DNA of 17,075 bases from Clostridia bacterium (GCA_017416885.1 JAFQAM010000132.1:1-17075); one strand, 5' to 3'. Positions 7,733 through 14,125 are shown, counted from the first letter of the stretch. Notes: generated by a model not told the origin, from the sequence alone. Translations and numbers: made by a program.

Positions 7733-8320
7733 ATGAAAAGATTATTATTACTGTTATTTATACTTATTTTTGCTTGTAGCTTGATTTTAGTAGCTTCAGC
7801 AAATGAGACCGAGCAGAGCTCAAATGATGCTGCTTTCTCAAATGATGTTGAGCAGAGCTCAAATGATGAGCCTACATCCTACACCCTACATCCTACACCC
7901 TTGAAGGAATATATTGAGGAAAAAATTATGCCTATAATTGTAGGCGTGATAACCTCAATAATTGCTCTTTTATCCACACTTAAAGGCGTATTTTCGGCTT
8001 TAAAGGGACTAAAGGATAGCAAGGCTGTATTCGATAAGGAGCAGGAGAAAATACGCCGGGAGAGCGCAAGGGAGCTTGAAAAAATCACTGAAAGGTACGG
8101 CGAAATTAAAAGGGAGCTTGAAAGCATATACAAGCTTTCGCCACAGATTGAAGCGGTTGACAAAAGAACTATGCTTCTTACAAAGGAAATAGCTAACTTA
8201 TCTAAAATAATCAGCCTTGGATACACATCAGACAAGGAGCTTATCAAGGACGGTAAAGCAAGGGAAAGCATAGTGCTTGCAAATAAAAACGGGGAGCTGA
8301 TTGAGAGTGAGACGGTTTAG
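7733..8320 (+). CDS. membrane-anchored coiled-coil protein, 195 aa, function unknown
   Basis: The start at 7733 follows AAAGGAG (7721-7727), overlapping the end of the previous gene's stop region. Residues 1-23 are a leucine-rich hydrophobic segment ending ASA, a plausible signal peptide cleavage or a first membrane anchor. Residues 24-60 are polar and low complexity and hold a duplicated EQSSND (27-32 and 40-45) and a short stretch (46-56, around TSYTLHPTP) encoded by heptamer repeats. Residues 65-90 form a second hydrophobic helix (IMPIIVGVITSIIALLSTL). Residues about 97-160 are charged coiled coil (EQEKIRRESARELEKITERY). With the two following small membrane genes it forms a cluster placed where phages often carry holin-type genes, but no holin family is recognised. 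It is widely spaced from any lysin in this window. Confidence 0.8.
   Translation: MKRLLLLLFILIFACSLILVASANETEQSSNDAAFSNDVEQSSNDEPTSYTLHPTPLKEYIEEKIMPIIVGVITSIIALLSTLKGVFSALKGLKDSKAVFDKEQEKIRRESARELEKITERYGEIKRELESIYKLSPQIEAVDKRTMLLTKEIANLSKIISLGYTSDKELIKDGKARESIVLANKNGELIESETV
7871..7900 (+). repeat. tandem heptamer repeat 2, inside a coding region
   Basis: Four perfect-register 7-nt units, CCTACAT, CCTACAC, CCTACAT and CCTACAC (7871-7898), plus two bases of a fifth. They encode part of the low-complexity linker of the membrane protein at 7733-8320. The unit is the reverse complement of repeat 1. Four units are 28 bases, so a gain or loss of one unit would shift the reading frame. Confidence 0.9.
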
Positions 8321-8693
8321 AATATTTATTTTATATCTTATGTCGGTTGCATTCAGTGTATGTCCGCTTCTTACATATTTAATTATTTACAGAGACAGAT
8401 ATTTTTGCACTAAATACGATGCAATCAAGCTTTTCTCGGGCGGACTGATTTTAATTACAATGCTTATTTTAAAAATGCTCAAAAAGCTGAAAATTCCCTC
8501 AGGAGTGTCGCTTTTCGGACTGATTTGTGTGCTTTCCTACTTGCTTACGCCAATTATACAGGATTTAACCGTGCTATCCTTTTTGGCTTTGGTTGGCGAG
8601 ATTTGCGATGTTATTATAGGCGTGCTGATATCAAGAGAAAAAAGAAAGCTTTCAGCAATCGAAACGGCAAGCCAAATAAAGAAACTAATTTAA
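8307..8693 (+). CDS. small four-helix membrane protein, 128 aa
   Basis: The frame begins inside the end of the preceding gene (14-base overlap from 8307). GTG at 8307 is preferred, with GGGGAG at 8291-8296 ten bases upstream; TTG at 8301 in the same frame is the alternative. Four hydrophobic segments are clear (numbering from 8307): about 4-27 (FRIFILYLMSVAFSVCPLLT), 44-60 (LFSGGLILITMLILKM), 67-84 (LFGLICVLSYLLTPII) and 88-108 (LSFLALVGEICDVIIGVLI). A short basic C-terminal tail follows (REKRKLSAIETASQIKKLI). Size and topology are compatible with a holin-like or membrane-scaffold protein, but there is no diagnostic motif. Overlap with its neighbours supports co-translation with the proteins at 7733 and 8703. 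Confidence 0.75.
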   Translation: MRRFRIFILYLMSVAFSVCPLLTYLIIYRDRYFCTKYDAIKLFSGGLILITMLILKMLKKLKIPSGVSLFGLICVLSYLLTPIIQDLTVLSFLALVGEICDVIIGVLISREKRKLSAIETASQIKKLI

Positions 8694-8702
8694 GAGTGAA
8701 TT

Positions 8703-9581
8703 ATGGAAAAGAATAACTTTTTAGAAAATTTATACAAGAATGCGGGATATTATTGCGTTGCGTTAATTTCGTTTATTTATATTGCAAGCTCACTGATTTT
8801 AATATCAAAAACAGGCAAGAGCGTATATGAAATTATCGGCACAGGCTTCCTTAGCTTGGTGGTGGGCAGCTTGATTAACAGCTCGCTTCGTAGCGTAGGC
8901 TTAAGGCGTGGCGAAAACGATGACAGATTGGCGGAAGCATTGTCAAAGCACGCTTTAGCGGTTGAAAAAATCGCGCCGAAAATTGATTTGCTTGACGGTT
9001 TTTGCGAAAAGGAAAACAAAATCGTAATTAAAAGAATAAGAATGAAGCTTCTTGCATCCGCAGGCTTAAAATATGATGATTGCTTCGACGAAAACGGAGT
9101 TTGCAAGGAGCTTGATTTCAGCCTTATGGGGGGAGCTTGCTCCTCTCGTGAGGGAAGCTCCTTTTTTAGCAAAATGGAGCAAAAAAGGAAAATCAACCGA
9201 ATGAAAAAGTCATACAGTAAGGCGGTAAAGCTAAAAATCAAGGAGCTTACGCCAAGCGCGCTTTTATCTGATGGCGGTGGGAATGCAAGCCCCTTTGATT
9301 TTGGCAAAAGTAAGAGTGGCTATAACAAATCACGGGGAGTCAGCGATATTGCCGCGCGTATAGTAATGGCTCTTATTTTCGGATATTTCGGGGTGAGCTT
9401 AGTCAGCGAAATTAACTTTGCCGCATTAATATGGAACAGCCTACAAATTGTTATGTATATTGCAAGCGGAGCTATCGGAATGTATTCCACATATATGTGG
9501 ATAGTTGGCGATTACCGACAGGGGATACTAAGAAAAATTGAGTATCTAAACAGATTTCTTGCTTGCACAAGTGATAAATAA
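8703..9581 (+). CDS. integral membrane protein, 292 aa, function unknown
   Basis: The ATG at 8703 lies 9 bases after the preceding stop; only a weak AAGAG site precedes it, so translation probably depends on coupling. Two membrane helices lie near the N-terminus (about 16-36, ALISFIYIASSLILISK, and 43-62, EIIGTGFLSLVVGSLINSSL). A basic cytosolic-type central region spans 65-210 (KRIRMKLLAS, KRKINRMKKSYSKAVKLKIK). Two more helices lie at 216-235 and 240-268, and a tail follows (YRQGILRKIEYLNRFLA). Residues 143-155 (GGACSSREGSSFF) are encoded by a hairpin plus six T that look like an intrinsic terminator. No family is recognised. It is the last gene before the terminator at 9738-9769, and likely the end of the phage-type unit. 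Confidence 0.78.
   Translation: MEKNNFLENLYKNAGYYCVALISFIYIASSLILISKTGKSVYEIIGTGFLSLVVGSLINSSLRSVGLRRGENDDRLAEALSKHALAVEKIAPKIDLLDGFCEKENKIVIKRIRMKLLASAGLKYDDCFDENGVCKELDFSLMGGACSSREGSSFFSKMEQKRKINRMKKSYSKAVKLKIKELTPSALLSDGGGNASPFDFGKSKSGYNKSRGVSDIAARIVMALIFGYFGVSLVSEINFAALIWNSLQIVMYIASGAIGMYSTYMWIVGDYRQGILRKIEYLNRFLACTSDK
9132..9167 (+). repeat. terminator-like hairpin inside the membrane-protein gene
   Basis: GGAGCTT (9132-9138) pairs with AAGCTCC (9155-9161); an inner CCTC-TCGT-GAGG stem (9142-9153) sits between them; TTTTTT follows directly (9162-9167). The reading frame passes through it without a stop. It could act as a partial terminator or be an inserted palindromic repeat. Confidence 0.75.
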
Positions 9582-9600
9582 TGGACCGTGTGTGCATTAA

Positions 9601-9693
9601 TGCGACTTGTCGCATTTCAAGAAGCGAAGCTTCATTTCAAGATTGCGAAGCAATCATTTCAAGTGTGAAGCACATTTCATTCTGCGAAGCAGA
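9601..9693 (+). repeat. hairpin array 5, ATTTCAAG linker family
   Basis: Hairpins TGCGAC-TT-GTCGCA (9601-9614), GAAGC-GAA-GCTTC (from 9621), ATTGC-GAA-GCAAT (from 9642), GTG-GAA-like (around 9663-9673) and TCTGC-GAA-GCAGA (9681-9693) are separated by ATTTCAAG or close variants (ATTTCATT at the end). Three of the hairpins contain the heptamer GCGAAGC. The array lies between the last phage-type gene and the terminator, so it would be in the 3' untranslated part of that transcript. Confidence 0.8.
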
Positions 9694-9737
9694 CATTTAA
9701 TCATTATCAACCGAAAAGCATAATTGAAAGCAATAAA

Positions 9738-9769
9738 ACAACCAAAAGACTTGTCTTTTGGTTGTTTTT
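9738..9769 (+). terminator. strong intrinsic terminator ending the phage-type unit
   Basis: A perfect 13-bp inverted repeat (9738-9750 with 9753-9765, core AACCAAAAGAC/GTCTTTTGGTT) is followed by a T run ending at 9769. It sits 160 bases after the last membrane-protein stop and separates the phage-type block from the host genes. The A-rich left flank could give some reverse-strand termination as well. Confidence 0.92.
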
Positions 9770-9787
9770 GTAGTAAAATAGATTTTA

Positions 9788-9857
9788 ATGGTTAGCCGCC
9801 AGCCGCCAGCCGCCAGCAGTTAGCCGCCAGCCGCCAGCAGTTAGCTGATAGCTGATA
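9788..9857 (+). repeat. tandem heptamer repeat 3 (GCCGCCA / GCAGTTA / GCTGATA)
   Basis: Nine consecutive 7-nt units start at 9795: GCCGCCA three times, GCAGTTA, GCCGCCA twice, GCAGTTA, then GCTGATA twice, ending at 9857. A degenerate unit ending GTTA precedes them. The higher-order pattern (two or three GCCGCCA then GCAGTTA) shows block duplication. Confidence 0.92.
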
Positions 9858-9862
9858 CTCAC

Positions 9863-10044
9863 ATTTACGCAAAGCATAAATATATCGACTACTGAAGGTG
9901 GAATAGCTACAAGTATTAGTGGACAAAGCTTTTTGTTTTCTGCTTGCTACGCAAGTCGATATATTTCACTGCGTGAAATTCGATATAGCCTACGGCTTCG
10001 ATATATTTCGCAAGCGAAATTCGATATATTTTGCTGCGCAAAAT
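9863..10044 (+). repeat. hairpin array 6, ATATCGA/TCGATAT mirror array, partly decayed
   Basis: The left half is short and damaged: ATTTACGC-AAA-GCATAAAT (9863-9881, one mismatch), ATATCGA, then a mutated CACC-GAA-GGTG equivalent at 9889-9900. The 42-nt core is 9901-9942. The right half has CTTGC-TAC-GCAAG (9943-9955), ATTTCAC-TGC-GTGAAAT, a GCC-TAC-GGC hairpin, ATTTCGC-AA-GCGAAAT and ATTTTGC-TGC-GCAAAAT (10028-10044), joined by TCGATAT. It is the same family and core as arrays 2 and 4, but upstream of a host housekeeping gene. Confidence 0.88.
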
Positions 10045-10074
10045 GAGAGATACCCCCCTGTGAGCGAAGCGAAC

Positions 10075-10137
10075 CCCTATACCCTATAACCTATATCCTA
10101 TACCCTATATCCTATATCCTATACCCTATACCCTATA
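10075..10137 (+). repeat. tandem heptamer repeat 4 (CCCTATA type)
   Basis: Nine consecutive 7-nt units end in CTATA: CCCTATA twice, ACCTATA, TCCTATA, CCCTATA, TCCTATA twice, CCCTATA twice. Only the first base varies. The run lies between hairpin array 6 and the ribosome binding site of prmC. Confidence 0.93.
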
Positions 10138-10192
10138 CAAAAATACAACCTTCGGTGTGATTGCGACTTTGTCGCAGAAAGGAGCAAAATCA

Positions 10193-11020
10193 ATGAAATA
10201 CAATGATATAGTAAACGAGTTAAATAGCTACATCATAGAAAACTCTGATATAGAAGCGGAAATTATATTAAATCATCTTTTTGGAGTGAACAAGGCAAAT
10301 ATAATTTTTGACCGTGAAAGAGAATACGAGGACGAAAAAATCAAGAGTATTTTAGAAAAAAGGCGTCAGCACATTCCGCTTCAGCACATAATTGGCAAGT
10401 GGTATTTTATGGGGCGTGAATTTTATGTGTCTCCCGATACGCTAATACCAAGACCTGACACGGAAATTTTAGTGGAAAATGCTCTCCGCGAGCTAAAAAG
10501 CGGGGGGAGTGTGGCTGATTTATGCGCAGGCAGTGGCTGTATCGGTATTTCTATGCTTGTTTACCGCGAGGACATTTCCTCAATGCTGCTTTGCGATATT
10601 TCAAAAAATGCTCTGAATATAGCCAAAAAGAATGCAATTGCGAACACAGTATCGGGTAAATGCACATTTTTATGTGGGGACATTACAAGAGATTTGCCAA
10701 ACACAAAATTTGATATGATTGTATCTAATCCGCCATATATTCCAAGTAAGGACATTGCATTTTTATCTGATGAGGTTAAAAAAGAGCCAATGATAGCTCT
10801 TGACGGAGGAGAAGACGGACTTGATATTATACGCTTTTTAATTGGCGAGGGACTTTCCTACCTTAACGAAAACGGCAAAATGCTTATTGAATTTGGCTAC
10901 GATCAAAGTGAAATTATGGATACTCTCCTTGACAAAAAACAAAAGGAAGGCAAAATCAAGCATTATGAGATTATTAAGGACTACGGCGGAAATGACAGAG
11001 TTGCGTTGATCATTGTTTGA
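10193..11020 (+). CDS. prmC: peptide chain release factor N5-glutamine methyltransferase PrmC
   Basis: PrmC methylates the glutamine of the GGQ motif in release factors RF1 and RF2 using S-adenosylmethionine, which speeds translation termination. The 275-aa product matches the usual length (about 277 in E. coli). The N-terminal helical domain (1-80) contains the family signature PLQHIIG (62-68); IPRPDTE follows at 85-91. The SAM-binding glycine loop is VADLCAGSGCIGI (107-119), and the catalytic NPPY motif that holds the target glutamine is at 179-182. The ATG at 10193 follows AAAGGAG with 8-nt spacing; an upstream ATG at 10157 has no such site. The gene stands alone between repeat arrays and its own terminator; in many Firmicutes it is next to prfA, which is not visible here. 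Cytosolic. Confidence 0.96.
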   Translation: MKYNDIVNELNSYIIENSDIEAEIILNHLFGVNKANIIFDREREYEDEKIKSILEKRRQHIPLQHIIGKWYFMGREFYVSPDTLIPRPDTEILVENALRELKSGGSVADLCAGSGCIGISMLVYREDISSMLLCDISKNALNIAKKNAIANTVSGKCTFLCGDITRDLPNTKFDMIVSNPPYIPSKDIAFLSDEVKKEPMIALDGGEDGLDIIRFLIGEGLSYLNENGKMLIEFGYDQSEIMDTLLDKKQKEGKIKHYEIIKDYGGNDRVALIIV

Positions 11021-11055
11021 TAACAACCATTTTATGTAAAAAAATACAAAAAAAT

Positions 11056-11087
11056 AGCCAAGAGGTATTGCCTTTTGGCTTTTTTTG
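11056..11087 (+). terminator. intrinsic terminator after prmC
   Basis: AGCCAAGAGG (11056-11065) pairs with CCTTTTGGCT (11071-11080), one G-T pair included, with loop TATTG and a T run from 11080 to 11086. It lies 35 bases after the prmC stop. Confidence 0.93.
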
Positions 11088-11114
11088 TTGTAGAATGGTA
11101 GTATCGTATATTAT
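11085..11114 (+). promoter_or_regulatory. possible promoter for the zinc-ribbon/LRR genes
   Basis: TTGTTG (11085-11090) and TATTAT (11109-11114) are spaced by 18 bases, in an AT-rich stretch just after the prmC terminator and about 115 bases before the next gene. A promoter is expected here because the terminator closes the previous unit; the exact boxes are uncertain. Confidence 0.35.
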
Positions 11115-11168
11115 AAAAACTTTTATATTTATATATGGCAGTTATTTGTTAGCGAGCTGTAAGTCTAA

Positions 11169-11203
11169 CCGCTGACCACTGACCACTAGCCACTGACCAC
11201 TAT
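11169..11203 (+). repeat. tandem heptamer repeat 5 (CCACTGA type)
   Basis: Five consecutive 7-nt units: CCGCTGA, CCACTGA, CCACTAG, CCACTGA, CCACTAT. They lie in the leader of the following gene, 25 bases before its ATG. Confidence 0.9.
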
Positions 11204-11228
11204 TTTATGACTGAAAGGAATAAAATCT

Positions 11229-12404
11229 ATGAAAACCTGTCCAAAATGTAATGCAAGCGTAATTGACACCGCAAAATTCTGTAACAAATGCGGTAATAAT
11301 TTCCAAACAAACGAAAATATTTTCTGTACCGAATGCGGTGCAAGGCTTCAACCTGACAGCGCTTTTTGCGTTGAATGTGGCGCAACTGTTCAAAATGGGG
11401 AAGTTGGATTTGACCTCAGTATCATTTCATCCCTTGAAAACGAGGCAAGCGCACAGCTTAACAGTGAAAGATTTTATAACAATGCAATTGTTGACGGAAC
11501 GAAATTGATTAAGTATAGAGGAAATGACGATACTGTTTATATTCCCGACGGAATAACCTCCATTGAACCACAAGCATTTGACTACAAGCATAAGCTGAAA
11601 AAATTAAGGTTACCTGCAAGCTGCAGTAATATTCAAGGCATAGCATTACCTGATTGCATAGAGCAGATAGAGGTTGACTCATGCAGTATGCACTTCAAAA
11701 TGGTTGACGGCGTGCTTTTTACTTATGACGGACGCGAGCTTATTAAGGCTACGACGAATATAAGAGGATTTTACAGTATTCCAAGCACCGTTGAAAATAT
11801 CCATGTTGGCGCATTTGAAGGTAACGACGGTATTACGCAAATCGATATTCCGAGCAGTGTAAGGTGTATAGGTGCTATGGCGTTTTCAGGCTGTCGGGGA
11901 TTAAAAGCGGTCAGAATAAGCGGTAACTATTTGGAAATTGGTTTTTGGGCATTCAATTGTTGCGATGCTTTAACCACTCTTGAACTAAATAACGGAGTAA
12001 GAAAAATATGCGAGAGCGCGTTTGAGAGCTGTTCTTCCCTTTCAAGCGTAGCAATTCCAAGCACGGTTAATCTTATTGAATACGCTGCATTTAAGGAGTG
12101 CAGAGGATTAAGAACCGTAAGAATATTTGGCAGTGATTTGGAAATTGGCCGTTATGCGTTTATGTTCTGTCCAAATATATATGAGATTGAACTGAAAAAC
12201 GGTGTAAGAGTATTAAGAGAAGGCGTATTTAGCGATTGTAACTGCCTTGAAACCGTTGAAATTCCAAGAACACTTGAAACCATAGAAAATTATGTGTTCG
12301 GTACGGAGCATGGACTAAAAACCTTAAAGGTGCCAAGAGGAATCGATGTTGATGTATATAAGTTTGGTGGCAGTTGTGATACGAAAATAGTATATATAGA
12401 TTAA
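11229..12404 (+). CDS. double zinc-ribbon protein with BspA-type leucine-rich repeats, 391 aa
   Basis: ATG at 11229 follows GAAAGGA. Two N-terminal zinc ribbons are plain: C4-x2-C7 with C18-x2-C21 (CPKC, CNKC), and C33-x2-C36 with C47-x2-C50 (CTEC, CVEC). After a linker, residues about 95-380 are BspA-type (LRR_5, treponemal-type) leucine-rich repeats with units such as VYIPDGITSIEPQAFDYKH, IDIPSSVRCIGAMAFSGCRG and VEIPRTLETIENYVFG; the repeats are rather diverged. There is no signal peptide or cell-wall anchor, unlike secreted BspA proteins, so a cytosolic binding or scaffold role is likely. The target is not predictable. It is followed after 17 bases by a paralogue starting with a near-identical zinc ribbon, so the two are probably co-transcribed. 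Confidence 0.9.
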   Translation: MKTCPKCNASVIDTAKFCNKCGNNFQTNENIFCTECGARLQPDSAFCVECGATVQNGEVGFDLSIISSLENEASAQLNSERFYNNAIVDGTKLIKYRGNDDTVYIPDGITSIEPQAFDYKHKLKKLRLPASCSNIQGIALPDCIEQIEVDSCSMHFKMVDGVLFTYDGRELIKATTNIRGFYSIPSTVENIHVGAFEGNDGITQIDIPSSVRCIGAMAFSGCRGLKAVRISGNYLEIGFWAFNCCDALTTLELNNGVRKICESAFESCSSLSSVAIPSTVNLIEYAAFKECRGLRTVRIFGSDLEIGRYAFMFCPNIYEIELKNGVRVLREGVFSDCNCLETVEIPRTLETIENYVFGTEHGLKTLKVPRGIDVDVYKFGGSCDTKIVYID

Positions 12405-12421
12405 ACGAAAGAGGCATAAAT

Positions 12422-13816
12422 ATGAAAAATTGTCCAAATTGCAACGCAAGTGTAATTGACACTGCAAAATTCTGCCACAAGTGCAGATTTAACATAAAAA
12501 AGTATGAGGATGAGCAAGCAAGCGCGGTTTTATACTGTACTGAGTGTGGCGCTGAATTACAGCCTGATGCTTCATTTTGCACCGAGTGCGGCGCAGATGT
12601 GGTAAACGGAAACGAGCCTACCTTATCCTTAGATGAAGACACATTAAATCTTGACGGTATTGCTAATCTATCAAGCTTGGCAAATGAGCAAATGTATCAG
12701 CAAAACGGATTTACCGTTGAAAACGGAGTTCTTACAGGCTACACGGGCAAAAAGAGAAACATTACGATTTTTGGCTCTATTGAGGAAATTTTCGACGGAG
12801 TATTTGAAAACAATCAAATTATCACTTGCGTGGAAATTGAAGAGGGAGTTAAAAGCATAGGAAGAAAAGCGTTTGCCTCATGCTCATCTCTTATTGAAAT
12901 CTCTATTCCTGCAAGCTGCAAAATTATTTATACCGATACATTTAAGAACACATCTCTTAACACCCTTATTTTAGGCTCTACCTTCTATAAGGAAAGCGTT
13001 ATTAAGGCTTGCTTAAGTGATAAGGCCCAAGATAGAGCCGACCTTGTAAGCATTAAGGATTTCGTTACAGAATGTGATGGCAAATCAAGAGTTAACATTG
13101 TGGGCATTGAAAATGCTATTTTAGGCAAAATCAAAGAGGAAGAGGACAAAATAGCCGAGGAAAAGCGCAAGGAACAAGAACGCATAGAGGCGGAAAGAAG
13201 GCGCAAAGAGGAAGAGGAAAGAAACTCAATATATAGTCAGTATAATGCAGGAACAACCCACACCATCGGCGCTTATAATCATGGAATTTCTACACAAGGC
13301 ATTGAGTGGAAGGTTCTTGAAAGAAACGGCAATAAGGCGCTTTTAATTTCCAAATATATCATTGACAGACAAAAGTTTAACGAAAGCGCTGAAACGGTCG
13401 ATTGGGAAAGGTCCTCTATTCGTAAATGGCTCAATAACTATTTTTATAAAATTGCTTTTACCGAAACTGAAAAAAGCAAGATTTTAACTACCGCTTTGAA
13501 AAATACGCCAAACCAACAGCACGGTACAAGCAGCGGTAATGATACAAACGATAAAATATTCTTGTTAAGCGCTGATGAAGTTCAAAAATACTACAAAACC
13601 TTTAATGAAACAAGATGTCAAGTAACATTATTTGCAAAGAACAATGGCGCATACTGCGATGGTGCATACTTCGGCTATTGGTGGCTTCGTACCGCAGGAC
13701 AGTTCCCACAAAATGCATCATACATTTTCTATACAGGAGGCATATCTCAAATGGGCTACGATGTTACAGGAACGATATTTGGCGTCCGCCCTGCTATGTG
13801 GATTTCTTTGGAATAG
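12422..13816 (+). CDS. double zinc-ribbon protein with one LRR remnant, coiled coil and DUF6273-like domain, 464 aa
   Basis: ATG at 12422 follows GAAAGAGG. Zinc ribbons: C4/C7/C18/C21 and C39/C42/C53/C56. Residues about 95-165 are a short BspA-type LRR segment closely matching the protein at 14126 (VENGVL, GKKRN, GSIEEIFDGVFENN, IEEGVKSIG). Residues about 235-270 are a highly charged helix (EEEDKIAEEKRKEQERIEAE). From about 276 to the end is a DUF6273-type domain: IEWKVLERNGNKALLISKY, WERSSIRKWLNNYFY, DKIFLLSADEVQKYY, then WWLRTAG and GVRPAMWI. DUF6273 is often attached to surface or zinc-ribbon proteins in Clostridia; its function is not known to me. So the gene shares a front end with its neighbours but has exchanged the long LRR tract for another domain. 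It is presumably cytosolic. Confidence 0.92.
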   Translation: MKNCPNCNASVIDTAKFCHKCRFNIKKYEDEQASAVLYCTECGAELQPDASFCTECGADVVNGNEPTLSLDEDTLNLDGIANLSSLANEQMYQQNGFTVENGVLTGYTGKKRNITIFGSIEEIFDGVFENNQIITCVEIEEGVKSIGRKAFASCSSLIEISIPASCKIIYTDTFKNTSLNTLILGSTFYKESVIKACLSDKAQDRADLVSIKDFVTECDGKSRVNIVGIENAILGKIKEEEDKIAEEKRKEQERIEAERRRKEEEERNSIYSQYNAGTTHTIGAYNHGISTQGIEWKVLERNGNKALLISKYIIDRQKFNESAETVDWERSSIRKWLNNYFYKIAFTETEKSKILTTALKNTPNQQHGTSSGNDTNDKIFLLSADEVQKYYKTFNETRCQVTLFAKNNGAYCDGAYFGYWWLRTAGQFPQNASYIFYTGGISQMGYDVTGTIFGVRPAMWISLE

Positions 13817-13829
13817 AAATCCACATAGC
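13793..13829 (+). repeat. 15-bp perfect inverted repeat spanning a stop codon
   Basis: Bases 13793-13807 pair perfectly with 13815-13829, with a 7-nt loop (TTGGAAT). The TAG stop (13814-13816) lies at the loop/stem junction. There is no T run after it, so it is not a standard intrinsic terminator. Confidence 0.85.
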
Positions 13830-14017
13830 AGCTAAATTTGCGGCGTGCCGCAAGCTAAATTTGCTTCGCAAGCGAAATTCACTGCGTGAGCTAAATTGCC
13901 TTTGGCAGCTATAAGTAGCAAATTTAATTTAGCTATGTTGCCTGCAACATAATTTAGCTATTGCGAGGGCACCTACGCAATAATTTACCTACAAGGCGAG
14001 AGCCTTGTAATTTACCT
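13830..14017 (+). repeat. hairpin array 7, AGCTAAATT mirror array switching to AATTTACCT
   Basis: The left half has AGCTAAATT at 13830, 13853 and 13889, and the variant AGCGAAATT at 13871, around hairpins TGCGGC-GT-GCCGCA, TTGC-TTC-GCAA, CAC-TGC-GTG and TGCC-TTT-GGCA. After a centre (about 13907-13937) the linker appears inverted as AATTTAGCT around TGTTGC-CT-GCAACA and TTGCG...CGCAA. It then changes to AATTTACCT, the inverse of array 1's linker, around CAAGGC-GAGA-GCCTTG, ending at 14017. One array therefore contains three linker families. Confidence 0.85.
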
Positions 14018-14085
14018 AAAATGCAGATAGCCCCCGGCTGGTTACATACACATCTTTAATGTGATATAGCTTGTCGCCTTCTGTC

Positions 14086-14103
14086 CCCTACATCCTATAC
14101 CCT
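14086..14103 (+). repeat. short heptamer repeat 6
   Basis: CCCTACA (14086), TCCTATA (14093) and a partial CCCTTGT (14100) follow the same register as repeats 2 and 4. The next 17 bases, TTGTCGCAGAAAGGAGC, are identical to the sequence in front of prmC. Confidence 0.6.
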
Positions 14104-14125
14104 TGTCGCAGAAAGGAGCGAAAAA

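Noticed and set aside
8777..9307. Antisense ORF of 176 residues opposite the 292-aa membrane protein (and similar antisense ORFs elsewhere)
   Set aside because: It has no ribosome binding site, and its serine/leucine-rich composition is typical of a shadow frame.
7733..9581. Firm holin/lysis cassette call
   Set aside because: The three membrane proteins lack recognisable holin motifs and no amidase, muramidase or other lysin is adjacent; only position and topology are suggestive.
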